A stretch of 64,000 nucleotides of DNA from Limanda limanda. Taxonomy: Eukaryota; Chordata; Actinopteri; Pleuronectiformes; Pleuronectidae. Where the stretch lies: the NCBI RefSeq assembly GCF_963576545.1, contig NC_083658.1, positions 12,224,358 through 12,288,357 on the forward strand, read 5' to 3'. The notes beneath the pieces were generated by a model. The model was not told the DNA's origin and searched no databases. It saw only the letters and a program-made list of their open reading frames with translations. Positions within the stretch are counted from its first letter, which is position 1, and each line of letters begins with the position of its first letter. The translations under genes were made by a program, and so were the position numbers. Of the stretch, positions 11,837-23,299 are shown in pieces.

Positions 11837-11872
11837 CTCTCCTGGAACCATCACCTTATCGTGGTGGAGAGG
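11836..11872 (+). other. Long hairpin at the 5' end of the LINE
   Basis: The first bases of the element fold on themselves. CCTCTC (11,836-11,841) pairs with GAGAGG (11,867-11,872), and CCATCAC (11,848-11,854) pairs with GTGGTGG (11,861-11,867, one G-U), with cttatc as the loop. The two paired segments overlap by one base at 11,867. An unpaired ctggaa bulge lies on the 5' side. The first base may come from the target site. A structured 5' end could protect the RNA, promote translation or belong to a self-cleaving ribozyme. I could not confirm a ribozyme core. Confidence 0.5.
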
Positions 11873-11975
11873 TTTGCGTGTCCCTGTGAACCTGAGGGCT
11901 GTGTTGTCTGGAGCCTTGTGCTCCTGGTAGGGTCTCTCATGGCAGAGTGGTCTCAGGTGAGGGGCCAGACTAAGA
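11837..11975 (+). other. LINE 5' leader
   Basis: This is 139 nt between the element's 5' end and the ATG of its long ORF. After the terminal hairpin it holds a short frame starting with ATG at 11,939 in weak context (c at -3) that ends at 12,061, overlapping the main ORF in another frame. The main frame is closed upstream by TGA at 11,958-11,960. I see no TATA box; LINEs of this kind usually rely on internal or borrowed promoters. Confidence 0.6.
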
Positions 11976-14900
11976 ATGGTTCAAAAACCCTCAATGAATA
12001 TCGTTACAAGAGGAGATGGGACCCAGCCCGGAGGAAGCCCGGGGCCCCCGTCTGGAGCTAGGCCCAGACGGAGGGCTCGATGGCGAGCGCCTGGTGGCCG
12101 GGTTTGCCACGGAGCCCGGTCGGGCACAGCCCGAACAAACTACGTGGCACCCCCCCTCTCTTCATCTCATGGGCCCACCACCTGTGGGAAGACCCGTTGG
12201 GGTCGGGTGCGCAGCCACATGGGTGGCAGCGAAGGTCAGGGGTCTCGACGGACCAGACCCGGGCGGCAGAAGCTGGCTCTGGGGACGTGGAACGTCACCT
12301 CGCTGTGGGGAAAGGAGCCGGAGCTTGTGAGGGAGGTGGAGCGCTACCAGTTAGATCTGGTGGGGCTTACCTCCACGCACAGTCTCGGCTCTGGTACCGT
12401 ACTCCTGGATAAGGGTTGGACTCTATTCTTCTCCGGAGTTGCCAAGGGCGTGAGGCGCCGGGCGGGTGTGGGGATACTCATAAATCCCCGGCTGAGCGCC
12501 GCGGTGTTGGAGTTTACCCCGGTAGACGAGAGGGTCGCCTCCCTGCGCCTAAGGGTTGTAGGGGGGAAAACTCTGACTGTTGTTTGTGCGTATGCACCAA
12601 ACAGCAGCTCAGAGTACTCGGCCTTCTTGGAGACCCTGAATGGAGTCCTGCATGGGGCTCCAGTAGGGGACTCCGTAGTTCTGCTGGGTGACTTCAACGC
12701 CCACGTGGGCAACGATGGAGATACCTGGAGAGGCGTGGTGGGGAGGAACGGCCTCCCTGATCTGAACCCGAGCGGTCGTTTGTTATTGGACTTCTGTGCT
12801 AGTCATGGATTATCCATAACAAACACCATGTTCGAACATAAGGGTGCTCATAAGTGTACCTGGTACCAGAGTACCCTAGGCCGAAGATCAATGATCGATT
12901 TTGTGATCGTGTCATCTGATCTGAGGCCGCATGTTTTGGACACTCGGGTAAAGAGAGGGGCGGAACTGTCAACCGACCACCATCTGGTTGTGAGTTGGAT
13001 CAGGGAATGGGGGAAATTTCCGGATAGACCTGGTAAGCCCAAACGAGTAGTGCGGGTGAACTGGGAACGTCTGGAGGAGGCCCCCGTCCTAGGTATCTTC
13101 AACTCACACCTCCGGCGGAGTTTTTCTGGCATTCCTGTGGAGGTTGGGGACATTGAGCCGGAGTGGGCGGTGTTCAAAGCCTCCATTGCTGAAGCTGCGG
13201 CGGCTAGCTGTGGCCTCAGGGTCTTAGGTTCCTCAAGGGGCGGTAACCCTCGGACACCGTGGTGGACACTGGTGGTCAGGGAAGCCGTCCGATTGAAGAA
13301 GGAGGCCTTCCGGGATATGATATCCTGGAGGACTCCTGACTCGGTTGCAGGGTACCGACAGGCCCGAAGGGCTGCAGCTGCTGCCGTGTCGGAGGCTAAG
13401 CAGCGGGTGTGGGAGAAGTTCGGAGAGGTCATGGAGAAGGACTTTCGGTCGGCACCAAAGTGTTTCTGGAAGACCATCCGGCACCTCAGGAGGGGGAAAC
13501 GGGGAACCATCCAAGCTGTGTACAGTAAGGATGGGACTCTGTTGACCTCAACTGAGGAGGTCGTCGGACGTTGGAAGGAACACTTTGAGGAACTCCTGAA
13601 TCCGAATAACACGCCCTCTATGTTGGAGGCAGAGCTCGAGGTTGATGGTGTTTCGTCGTCAATTTCCCTGGTGGAGGTCACTGAGGTAGTCAAACATCTC
13701 CGCAGTGGCAAAGCCCCAGGGATTGATGAGATCCAGCCAGAAATGCTAAAGGCTCTGGGTGTTGAGGGGCTGTCATGGTTGACACGCCTATTCAACATCG
13801 CGTGGGAGTCGGGTACAGTGCCAAAGGAGTGGCAAACCGGGGTGGTGGTTCCCCTGTTCAAAAAGGGGGACCAGAGAGTGTGTACCAATTATCGGGGTAT
13901 CACACTTCTCAGCCTCCCTGGTAAAGTCTACTCCAAGGTGCTGGAAAGGAGGGTTCGGCCGATCGTCGAACCTCAGATTGAAGAGGAACAATGCGGTTTT
14001 CGCCCCGGACGTGGAACTACGGACCAGCTCTTCACTCTCGCAAGGATCCTGGAGGGGGCCTGGGAGTATGCCCATCCGGTCCACTTGTGTTTTGTGGATC
14101 TGGAGAAGGCGTATGACCGGGTCCCCCGGGAGAAACTGTGGGAGGTGCTGCGGGAGTATGGGGTAAGGGGGTCTCTCCTCAGGGCCATCCAATCCCTGTA
14201 CTCCCAAAGCGAGAGCTGTGTTCGGGTCCTCGGCAGCCAGTCAGTTTCGTTCTCAGTGGGTGCTGGTCTCCGCCAGGGCTGCGCCTTGTCACCAATCCTG
14301 TTTGTGATATACATGGACAGGATATCGAGGCGTAGTCGTGGTGGGGAGGGGTTGCAGTTCGGTGGTCTGAGGATCTCGTCACTGCTTTTTGCGGATGATG
14401 TGGTCCTCATTGGATCATCGGCTTGTGACCTTCAGCACTCACTGGATCGGCTGGCGGCCGAGTGTGAAGCGGCTGGGATGAGGATCAGCACCACTAAATC
14501 TGAGGCCATGACTCTTAGCAGGAAACCGATGGATTGCTTACTCCGGGTAGGAAATGAGTCCTTAGCCCAAGTGAAGGAGTTCAAGTACCTCGGGGTCTTG
14601 TTCGCGAGTGAGGGTACTATGGAGCGTGAGATTGGCCGGAGAATCGGAGCAGCGGGGGCGGTATTGCGTTCGCTTTACCGCACCGTTGTAACGAAAAGAG
14701 AGCTGAGCCGCAAGGCAAAGCTCTCGATCTACCGGTCGATCTTCGTTCCTATCCTCACCTATGGTCATGAGGGCTGGGTGATGACCGAAAGGACGAGATC
14801 GCGGGTACAAGCGGCCGAGATGAGTTTTCTCAGAAGGGTGGCTGGCGTCTCCCTTAGAGATAGGGTGAGAAGCTCAGTCATCCGTGAGGGACTCGGATTA

Positions 14901-15176
14901 GAGCCGCTGCTCCTTTACTTAGAAAGGAGTCAGCTGAGGTGGTTCGGGCATCTGGTAAGGATGCCCACTGGGCGCCTCCCTTGGGAGGTGTTTCAGGCAC
15001 GTCCAGTGGGGAGGAGACCTCGGGGAAGACCCAGGACTAGGTGGAGAGATTATATCTCAACACTGGCCTGGGAACGCCTCGGGATCCCCCCGTCAGAGCT
15101 GGTCAATGTGGCCCGGGAAAGGGAAGTCTGGGGCCCCCTGCTTGAGCTGCTCCCCCCGCGACCCGACCCCGGATAA
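11976..15176 (+). CDS. LINE polyprotein: AP-type endonuclease and reverse transcriptase
   Basis: The 1066-residue ORF encodes the enzyme that nicks target DNA and copies the element's RNA at the nick. The ATG has good context (A at -3, G at +4) and is the first after an in-frame stop. Residues 1-98 are basic and Arg/Gly/Pro-rich with no visible zinc finger. The endonuclease spans about 99-345: GTWNV (103-107), YAP (206-208), GDFNAHVG (238-245), MIDF (306-309), TDHH (333-336). A linker with PWW (428-430) follows. RT spans about 570-880: [13 protein letters not shown] (578-590), GFRPGRGT (674-681), motif [10 protein letters not shown] (706-714), motif [11 protein letters not shown] (764-773), motif C FADD (805-808), then TKSEAM and FKYLGV. 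The C-terminal region has [11 protein letters not shown] and [11 protein letters not shown] (about 987-1023). No RNase H is seen. The usual endonuclease Glu (LQE) reads LTS at 131-133. No frameshift or stop; probably functional or recently so. Confidence 0.93.
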   Translation: MVQKPSMNIVTRGDGTQPGGSPGPPSGARPRRRARWRAPGGRVCHGARSGTARTNYVAPPLSSSHGPTTCGKTRWGRVRSHMGGSEGQGSRRTRPGRQKLALGTWNVTSLWGKEPELVREVERYQLDLVGLTSTHSLGSGTVLLDKGWTLFFSGVAKGVRRRAGVGILINPRLSAAVLEFTPVDERVASLRLRVVGGKTLTVVCAYAPNSSSEYSAFLETLNGVLHGAPVGDSVVLLGDFNAHVGNDGDTWRGVVGRNGLPDLNPSGRLLLDFCASHGLSITNTMFEHKGAHKCTWYQSTLGRRSMIDFVIVSSDLRPHVLDTRVKRGAELSTDHHLVVSWIREWGKFPDRPGKPKRVVRVNWERLEEAPVLGIFNSHLRRSFSGIPVEVGDIEPEWAVFKASIAEAAAASCGLRVLGSSRGGNPRTPWWTLVVREAVRLKKEAFRDMISWRTPDSVAGYRQARRAAAAAVSEAKQRVWEKFGEVMEKDFRSAPKCFWKTIRHLRRGKRGTIQAVYSKDGTLLTSTEEVVGRWKEHFEELLNPNNTPSMLEAELEVDGVSSSISLVEVTEVVKHLRSGKAPGIDEIQPEMLKALGVEGLSWLTRLFNIAWESGTVPKEWQTGVVVPLFKKGDQRVCTNYRGITLLSLPGKVYSKVLERRVRPIVEPQIEEEQCGFRPGRGTTDQLFTLARILEGAWEYAHPVHLCFVDLEKAYDRVPREKLWEVLREYGVRGSLLRAIQSLYSQSESCVRVLGSQSVSFSVGAGLRQGCALSPILFVIYMDRISRRSRGGEGLQFGGLRISSLLFADDVVLIGSSACDLQHSLDRLAAECEAAGMRISTTKSEAMTLSRKPMDCLLRVGNESLAQVKEFKYLGVLFASEGTMEREIGRRIGAAGAVLRSLYRTVVTKRELSRKAKLSIYRSIFVPILTYGHEGWVMTERTRSRVQAAEMSFLRRVAGVSLRDRVRSSVIREGLGLEPLLLYLERSQLRWFGHLVRMPTGRLPWEVFQARPVGRRPRGRPRTRWRDYISTLAWERLGIPPSELVNVAREREVWGPLLELLPPRPDPG

Positions 15177-15202
15177 GCGGATGAAGATGAGATGAGATGA
15201 GA
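15177..15202 (+). repeat. LINE 3' tail of GATGA repeats
   Basis: Only 26 nt follow the TAA stop. They begin gcggatgaagatgag and pass into GATGA units, ending at the right target-site copy. There is no AATAAA signal and no poly(A). Very short 3' ends made of simple repeats are typical of RTE-like elements, where the tail is thought to engage the nicked target. The last GATGA merges with the tga of the target site, so the boundary may lie up to 3 bp further right. Confidence 0.85.
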
Positions 15203-15215
15203 TGATTAAGATTTC
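15203..15215 (+). repeat. Target-site duplication, right copy (13 bp)
   Basis: This is a perfect repeat of 11,824-11,836 (tgattaagatttc). It is followed directly by tgactttttcatcac, the next bases of the B1 consensus, so the satellite resumes in register after the element. Confidence 0.9.
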
Positions 15216-17988
15216 TGACTTTTTCATCACATGTCAGCCCAAGTGTCAGAAAAGCGCTGGAAACAGGGAGATCTGCCTTTTTTTGGAAGAAAAGGTTAAA
15301 TTCTTGAATTTTTCATCACACATCATCCCAAATGTCACTAAACAGCTGGAAACGGGGAGCTAAGCCTTTTTTGGAACCATTGATTAAGATTTCTGACTTT
15401 TTCATCACATGTCAGCCCAAGTGTCAGAAAAGCGCTGGAAACAGGGAGATAAGCCTTTTTTGGAAGAAATGGTTAAATTCTTGAATTTTTCATCACACAT
15501 CATCCCAAATGTCACTAAACAGCTGGAAACGGGGAGATAAGCCTTTTTTGGAAGCAATGGTTAACATTTTGACTTTTTCATCACATATCAGCTCCAGTGT
15601 CAGAAAAGCGCTGGAAACAGGGAGATAAGCCTTTTTTGGAAGAAATGGTTAAATTCTTGAATTTTTCATCACACATCATCCCAAATGTCACTAAACAGCT
15701 GGAAACGGGGAGATAAGCCTTTTTTGGAAGCATTGATTAAGATTTCTGACTTTTTCATCACATGTCAGCCCAAGTGTCAAAAAAGCGCTGGAAACAGGGA
15801 GATAAGCCTTTTTTGGAAGAAATGGTTAAATTCTTGAATTTGTCATCACACATCATCCCAAATGTCACTAAACAGCTGGAAACGGGGAGATAAGCCTTTT
15901 TTGGAAGCAATGGTTAACATTTTGACTTTTTCATCACATATCAGCTCCAGTGTCAGAAAAGCGCTGGAAACAGGGAGATCTGCCTTTTTTTGGAAGAAAA
16001 GGTTAAATTCTTGAATTTTTCATCACACATCATCCCAAATGTCACTAAACAGCTGGAAACGGGGAGATAAGCCTTTTTTGGAAACATTGATTAAGATTTC
16101 TGACTTTTTCATCACATGTCAGCCCAAGTGTCAGAAAAGCGCTGGAAACAGGGAGATAAGCCTTTTTTGGAAGAAATGGTTAAATTCTTGAATTTTTCAT
16201 CACACATCATCCCAAATGTCACTAAACAGCTGGAAACGGGGAGATAAGCCTTTTTTGGAAACATTGATTAAGATTTCTGACTTTTTCATCACATGTCAGC
16301 CCAAGTGTCAGAAAAGCGCTGGAAACAGGGAGATCTGCCTTTTTTTGGAAGAAAAGGTTAAATTCTTGAATTTTTCATCACACATCATCCCAAATGTCAC
16401 TATACAGCTGGAAACGGGGAGCTAAGCCTTTTTTGGAAGCAATGGTTACCATTTTGACTTTTTCATCACATATCAGCTCCAGTGTCAGAAAAGCGCTGGA
16501 AACAGGGAGATCTGCTTTTTTTTGGAAGAAAAGGTTAAATTCTTGAATTTTTCATCACACATCATCCCAAATGTCACTAAACAGCTGGAAACGGGGAGAT
16601 AAGCCTTTTTTGGAACCATTGATTAAGATTTCTGACTTTTTCATCACATGTCAGCCCAAGTGTCAGAAAAGCGCTGGAAACAGGGAGATAAGCCTTTTTT
16701 GGAAGAAATGGTTAAATTCTCGAATTTTTCATCACACATCATCCCAAATGTCACTAAACAGCTGGAAACGGGGAGATAAGCCTTTTTTGGAAGCATTGAT
16801 TAAGATTTCTGACTTTTTCATCACATGTCAGCCCAAGTGTCAGAAAAGCGCTGGAAACAGGGAGATAAGCCTTTTTTGGAAGAAATGGTTAAATTCTTGA
16901 ATTTGTCATCACACATCATCCCAAATGTCACTAAACAGCTGGAAACGGGGAGATAAGCCTTTTTTGGAAGCAATGGTTAACATTTTGACTTTTTCATCAC
17001 ATATCAGCTCCAGTGTCAGAAAAGCGCTGGAAACAGGGAGATCTGCCTTTTTTTGGAAGAAAAGGTTAAATTCTTGAATTTTTCATCACACATCATCCCA
17101 AATGTCACTAAACAGCTGGAAACGGGGATATAAGCCTTTTTTGGAAGCATTGATTAAGATTTCTGACTTTTTCATCACATGTCAGCCCAAGTGTCAGAAA
17201 AGCGCTGGAAACAGGGAGATAAGCCTTTTTTGGAAGAAATGGTTAAATTCTTGAATTTGTCATCACACATCATCCCAAATGTCACTAAACAGCTGGAAAC
17301 GGGGAGATAAGCCTTTTTTGGAAGCATCGATTAAGATTTCTGACTTTTTCATCACATGTCAGCCCAAGTGTCAGAAAAGCGCTGGAAACAGGGAGATCTG
17401 CCTTTTTTTGGAAGAAAAGGTTAAATTCTTGAATTTTTCATCACACATCATCCCAAATGTCACTAAACAGCTGGAAACGGGGAGATAAGCCTTTTTTGGA
17501 AGCATTGATTAAGATTTCTGACTTTTTCATCACATGTCAGCCCAAGTGTAGGAAAAGCGCTGGAAACAGGGAGATCTGCCTTTTTTTGGAAGAAAAGGTT
17601 AAATTCTTGAATTTTTCATCACACATCATCCCAAATGTCACTAAACAGCTGGAAACGGGGAGATAAGCCTTTTTTGGAACCATTGATTAAGATTTCTGAC
17701 TTTTTCATCACATGTCAGCCCAAGTGTCAGAAAAGCGCTGGAAACAGGGAGATAAGCCTTTTTTGGAAGAAATGGTTAAATTCTCGAATTTTTCATCACA
17801 CATCATCCCAAATGTCACTAAACAGCTGGAAACGGGGATATAAGCCTTTTTTGGAAGCATTGATTAAGATTTCTGACTTTTTCATCACATGTCAGCCCAA
17901 GTGTCAGAAAAGCGCTGGAAACAGGGAGATAAGCCTTTTTTGGAAGAAATGGTTAAATTCTTGAATTTGTCATCACACATCATCCCAA

Positions 17989-19330
17989 ATGTCACTAAAC
18001 AGCTGGAAACGGGGAGATAAGCCTTTTTTGGAACCATTGATTAAGATTTCTGACTTTTTCATCACATGTCAGCCCAATTGTCAGAAAAGCGCTGAAAACA
18101 GGGAGATAAGCCTTTTTTGGAAGAAATGGTTAAATTCTCGAATTTTTCATCACACATCATCTCAAATGTCACTAAACAGCTGGAAACGGGGATATAAGCC
18201 TTTTTTGGAAGCATTGATTAAGATTTCTGACTTTTTCATCACATGTCAGCCCAAGTGTCAGAAAAGCGCTGGAAACAGGGAGATAAGCCTTTTTTGGATG
18301 AAATGGTTAAATTCTTGAATTTGTCATCACACATCATCCCAAATGTCACTAAACAGCTGGAAACGGGGATATAAGCCTTTTTTGGAAGCATTGATTAAGA
18401 TTTCTGACTTTTTCATCACATGTCAGCCCAAGTGTCAGAAAAGCGCTGGAAACAGGGAGATCTGCCTTTTTTTGGAAGAAAAGGTTAAATTCTTGAATTT
18501 TTCATCACACATCATCCCAAATGTCACTAAACAGCTGGAAACGGGGAGCTAAGCCTTTTTTGGAACCATTGATTAAGATTTCTGTCTTTTTCATCACATG
18601 TCAGCCCAAGTGTCAGAAAAGCGCTGGAAACAGGGAGATAAGCCTTTTTTGGAAGAAATGGTTAAATTCTTGAATTTTTCATCACACATCATCCCAAATG
18701 TCACTAAACAGCTGGAAACGGGGAGATAAGCCTTTTTTGGAAGCAATGGTTAACATTTTGACTTTTTCATCACATATCAGCTCCAGTGTCAGAAAAGCGC
18801 TGGAAACAGGGAGATCTGCCTTTTTTTGGAAGAAAAGGTTAAATTCTTGAATTTTTCATCACACATCATCCCAAATGTCACTAAACAGCTGGAAACGGGG
18901 AGCTAAGCCTTTTTTGGAACCATTGATTAAGATTTCTGACTTTTTCATCACATGTCAGCCCAAGTGTCAGAAAAGCGCTGGAAACAGGGAGATAAGCCTT
19001 TTTTGGAAGAAATGGTTAAATTCTTGAATTTTTCATCACACATCATCCCAAATCTCACTAAACAGCTGGAAACGGGGAGATAAGCCTTTTTTGGAAGCAT
19101 TGATTAAGATTTCTGACTTTTTTATCACATGTCAGCCCAAGTGTCAGAAAAGCGCTGGAAACAGGGAGATCTGCCTTTTTTTGGAAGAAAAGGTTAAATT
19201 CTTGAATTTTTCATCACACATCATCCCAAATGTCACTAAACAGCTGGAAACGGGGAGATAAGCCTTTTTTGGAACCATTGATTAACATTTTGACTTTTTC
19301 ATCACATATCAGCTCCAGTGTCAGAAAAGC
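17989..19330 (+). repeat. Higher-order block, copy 1 of 2 (offset 2478 bp)
   Basis: This stretch matches 20,467-21,808 at a constant offset of 2478 bp (14 dimers). Shared private variants are ggatgaaatgg in A2 (near 18,296 and 20,774), gatttctgtc in the following B1 and a hybrid ccattgattaac B unit (19,273 and 21,751). Single-base differences exist, for example caattgtcag at 18,075. Confidence 0.75.
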
Positions 19331-19921
19331 GCTGGAAACAGGGAGATAAGCCTTTTTTGGAAGAAATGGTTAAATTCTTGAATTTTTCATCACACATCAT
19401 CCCAAATGTCACTAAACAGCTGGAAACGGGGAGATAAGCCTTTTTTGGAAGCAATGGTTAACATTTTGACTTTTTCATCACATATCAGCTCCAGTGTCAG
19501 AAAAGCGCTGGAAACAGGGAGATCTGCCTTTTTTTGGAAGAAAAGGTTAAATTCTTGAATTTTTCATCACTCATCATCCCAAATGTCACTAAACAGCTGG
19601 AAACGGGGAGATAAGCCTTTTTTGGAAGCATTGATTAAGATTTCTGACTTTTTCATCACATGTCAGCCCAAGTGTCAGAAAAGCGCTGGAAACAGGGAGA
19701 TAAGCCTTTTTTTGAAGAAATGGTTAAATTCTTGAATTTTTCATCACACATCATCCCAAATGTCACTAAACAGCTGGAAATGGGGAGATAAGCCATTTTT
19801 GGAAGCAATGGTTAACATTTTGACTTTTTCATCACATATCAGCTCCAGTGTCAGAAAAGCGCTGGAAACAGGGAGATCTGCCTTTTTTTGGAAGAAAAGG
19901 TTAAATTCTTGAATTTTTCAT
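19237..19921 (+). repeat. Satellite segment shared with 1,141-1,825
   Basis: This is the downstream partner at offset 18,096 bp. It carries the same hybrid B unit, tcactcatcatccc and 7-T A2 variant in the same order. Private changes include ggaaatgggg and gccatttttgg near 19,776-19,800. The register shifts just after this segment, where catcctaatg (near 19,931) lacks one base. Confidence 0.7.
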
Positions 19922-20466
19922 CACACATCATCCTAATGTCACTAAACAGCTGGAAACGGGGAGATAAGCCTTTTTTGGAACCATTGATTAAGATTTCTGA
20001 CTTTTTCATCACATGTCAGCCCAAGTGTCAGAAAAGCGCTGGAAACAGGGAGATAAGCCTTTTTTGGAAGAAATGGTTAAATTCTCGAATTTTTCATCAC
20101 ACATCATCCCAAATGTCACTAAACAGCTGGAAACGGGGATATAAGCCTTTTTTGGAAGCATTGATTAAGATTTCTGACTTTTTCATCACATGTCAGCCCA
20201 AGTGTCAGAAAAGCGCTGGAAACAGGGAGATAAGCCTTTTTTGGAAGAAATGGTTAAATTCTTGAATTTGTCATCACACATCATCCCAAATGTCACTAAA
20301 CAGCTGGAAACGGGGAGATAAGCCTTTTTTGGAAGCAATGGTTAACATTTTGACTTTTTCATCACATATCAGCTCCAGTGTCAGAAAAGCGCTGGAAACA
20401 GGGAGATCTGCCTTTTTTTGGAAGAAAAGGTTAAATTCTTGAATTTTTCATCACACATCATCCCAA

Positions 20467-21808
20467 ATGTCACTAAACAGCTGGAAACGGGGAGCTAAGC
20501 CTTTTTTGGAACCATTGATTAAGATTTCTGACTTTTTCATCACATGTCAGCCCAAGTGTCAGAAAAGCGCTGGAAACAGGGAGATAAGCCTTTTTTGGAA
20601 GAAATGGTTAAATTCTCGAATTTTTCATCACACATCATCCCAAATGTCACTAAACAGCTGGAAACGGGGATATAAGCCTTTTTTGGAAGCATTGATTAAG
20701 ATTTCTGACTTTTTCATCACATGTCAGCCCAAGTGTCAGAAAAGCGCTGGAAACAGGGAGATAAGCCTTTTTTGGATGAAATGGTTAAATTCTTGAATTT
20801 GTCATCACACATCATCCCAAATGTCACTAAACAGCTGGAAACGGGGATATAAGCCTTTTTTGGAAGCATTGATTAAGATTTCTGACTTTTTCATCACATG
20901 TCAGCCCAAGTGTCAGAAAAGCGCTGGAAACAGGGAGATCTGCCTTTTTTTGGAAGAAAAGGTTAAATTCTTGAATTTTTCATCACACATCATCCCAAAT
21001 GTCACTAAACAGCTGGAAACGGGGAGCTAAGCCTTTTTTGGAAGCATTGATTAAGATTTCTGTCTTTTTCATCACATGTCAGCCCAAGTGTCAGAAAAGC
21101 GCTGGAAACAGGGAGATAAGCCTTTTTTGGAAGAAATGGTTAAATTCTTGAATTTTTCATCACACATCATCCCAAATGTCACTAAACAGCTGGAAACGGG
21201 GAGATAAGCCTTTTTTGGAAGCAATGGTTAACATTTTGACTTTTTCATCACATATCAGCTCCAGTGTCAGAAAAGCGCTGGAAACAGGGAGATCTGCCTT
21301 TTTTTGGAAGAAAAGGTTAAATTCTTGAATTTTTCATCACACATCATCCCAAATGTCACTAAACAGCTGGAAACGGGGAGCTAAGCCTTTTTTGGAACCA
21401 TTGATTAAGATTTCTGACTTTTTCATCACATGTCAGCCCAAGTGTCAGAAAAGCGCTGGAAACAGGGAGATAAGCCTTTTTTGGAAGAAATGGTTAAATT
21501 CTTGAATTTTTCATCACACATCATCCCAAATGTCACTAAACAGCTGGAAACGGGGAGATAAGCCTTTTTTGGAAGCATTGATTAAGATTTCTGACTTTTT
21601 CATCACATGTCAGCCCAAGTGTCAGAAAAGCGCTGGAAACAGGGAGATCTGCCTTTTTTTGGAAGAAAAGGTTAAATTCTTGAATTTTTCATCACACATC
21701 ATCCCAAATGTCACTAAACAGCTGGAAACGGGGAGATAAGCCTTTTTTGGAACCATTGATTAACATTTTGACTTTTTCATCACATATCAGCTCCAGTGTC
21801 AGAAAAGC
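20467..21808 (+). repeat. Higher-order block, copy 2 of 2 (offset 2478 bp)
   Basis: This is the downstream partner of 17,989-19,330. Just after it, the relation to the upstream sequence changes from 2478 to about 2301 bp, which indicates loss of one dimer in this copy. Confidence 0.73.
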
Positions 21809-23299
21809 GCTGGAAACAGGGAGATAAGCCTTTTTTGGAAGAAATGGTTAAATTCTTGAATTTTTCATCACACATCATCCCAAATGTCACTAAACAGCTG
21901 GAAACGAGGAGATAAGCCTTTTTTGGAAGCATTGATTAAGATTTCTGACTTTTTCATCACATGTCAGCCCAAGTGTCAGAAAAGCGCTGGAAACAGGGAG
22001 ATAAGCCTTTTTTTGAAGAAATGGTTAAATTCTTGAATTTTTCATCACACATCATCCCAAATGTCACTAAACAGCTGGAAATGGGGAGATAAGCCTTTTT
22101 TGGAAGCAATGGTTAACATTTTGACTTTTTCATCACATATCAGCTCCAGTGTCAGAAAAGCGCTGGAAACAGGGAGATCTGCCTTTTTTTGGAAGAAAAG
22201 GTTAAATTCTTGAATTTTTCATCACACATCATCCCAAATGTCACTAAACAGCTGGAAACGGGGAGATAAGCCTTTTTTGGAACCATTGATTAAGATTTCT
22301 GACTTTTTCATCACATGTCAGCCCAAGTGTCAGAAAAGCGCTGGAAACAGGGAGATAAGCCTTTTTTGGAAGAAATGGTTAAATTCTCGAATTTTTCATC
22401 ACACATCATCCCAAATGTCACTAAACAGCTGGAAACGGGGATATAAGCCTTTTTTGGAAGCATTGATTAAGATTTCTGACTTTTTCATCACATGTCAACC
22501 CAAGTGTCAGAAAAGCGCTGGAAACAGGGAGATAAGCCTTTTTTGGAAGAAATGGTTAAATTCTTGAATTTGTCATCACACATCATCCCAAATGTCACTA
22601 AACAGCTGGAAACGGGGAGATAAGCCTTTTTTGGAAGCAATGGTTAACATTTTGACTTTTTCATCACATATCAGCTCCAGTGTCAGAAAAGCGCTGGAAA
22701 CAGGGAGATCTGCCTTTTTTTGGAAGAAAAGGTTAAATTCTTGAATTTTTCATCACACATCATCCTAATGTCACTAAACAGCTGGAAACGGGGAGATAAG
22801 CCTTTTTTGGAACCATTGATTAAGATTTCTGACTTTTTCATCACATGTCAGCCCAAGTGTCAGAAAAGCGCTGGAAACAGGGAGATAAGCCTTTTTTGGA
22901 AGAAATGGTTAAATTCTAGAATTTTTCATCACACATCATCCCAAATGTCACTAAACAGCTGGAAACGGGGATATAAGCCTTTTTTGGAAGCATTGATTAA
23001 GATTTCTGACTTTTTCATCACATGTCAGCCCAAGTGTCAGAAAAGCGCTGGAAACAGGGAGATAAGCCTTTTTTGGAAGAAATGGTTAAATTCTTGAATT
23101 TGTCATCACACATCATCCCAAATGTCACTAAACAGCTGGAAACGGGGAGATAAGCCTTTTTTGGAAGCAATGGTTAACATTTTGACTTTTTCATCACATA
23201 TCAGCTCCAGTGTCAGAAAAGCGCTGGAAACAGGGAGATCTGCCTTTTTTTGGAAGAAAAGGTTAAATTCTTGAATTTTTCATCACACATCATCCCAAA

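Larger units (their letters stand above)
11837..15202 (+). mobile_element. Full-length-looking non-LTR retrotransposon (LINE), RTE/Rex-like
   Basis: This 3,366-bp insertion is far more GC-rich than the satellite around it. It consists of a 139-nt leader, one long ORF with AP-type endonuclease and reverse transcriptase, and a 26-nt end of GATGA-type repeats. There are no LTRs, no RNase H region and no poly(A). An AP endonuclease plus RT with a very short 3' UTR and a microsatellite tail points to the RTE clade or a related fish Rex-type family; clade placement is from memory of family features and is not certain. A perfect 13-bp target-site duplication, an open ORF and in-register flanks suggest a recent target-primed insertion. 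It is the only transposon in the window and was not amplified with the satellite here. Confidence 0.95.
11597..16570 (+). repeat. 1595-bp higher-order unit, copy interrupted by the LINE
   Basis: This is the second copy of the block at 10,002-11,596. The ggaaacatt dimer starts at 11,242 in copy 1 and 16,216 here, a distance of 4974 bp. Subtracting the 1595-bp period leaves 3379 bp, exactly the interval 11,837-15,215 (element plus right target-site copy). The satellite on either side therefore continues in register, with no extra loss or gain at the insertion. Confidence 0.78.

Noticed and set aside
11836..11975. Hammerhead ribozyme in the LINE leader
   Set aside because: I looked for the CUGAUGA and GAAA core elements around the terminal hairpin and did not find them in the right arrangement. 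An HDV-like fold could not be confirmed or excluded by eye.
11861..12061. 66-codon frame in the LINE leader starting from GTG
   Set aside because: The start is not an ATG and lies inside the 5' hairpin; only the inner ATG at 11,939 is plausible, and it is kept as a low-interest observation.
12848..13888. 346-codon minus-strand open frame inside the LINE
   Set aside because: It is antisense to the endonuclease-RT ORF, in GC-rich sequence where long antisense frames are common, and shows no recognisable domain. Other minus-strand and offset frames within the LINE were dropped for the same reason.
15177..15202. Independent GATGA microsatellite
   Set aside because: It directly follows the LINE stop codon and ends exactly at the target-site duplication, so it is the element's own tail.
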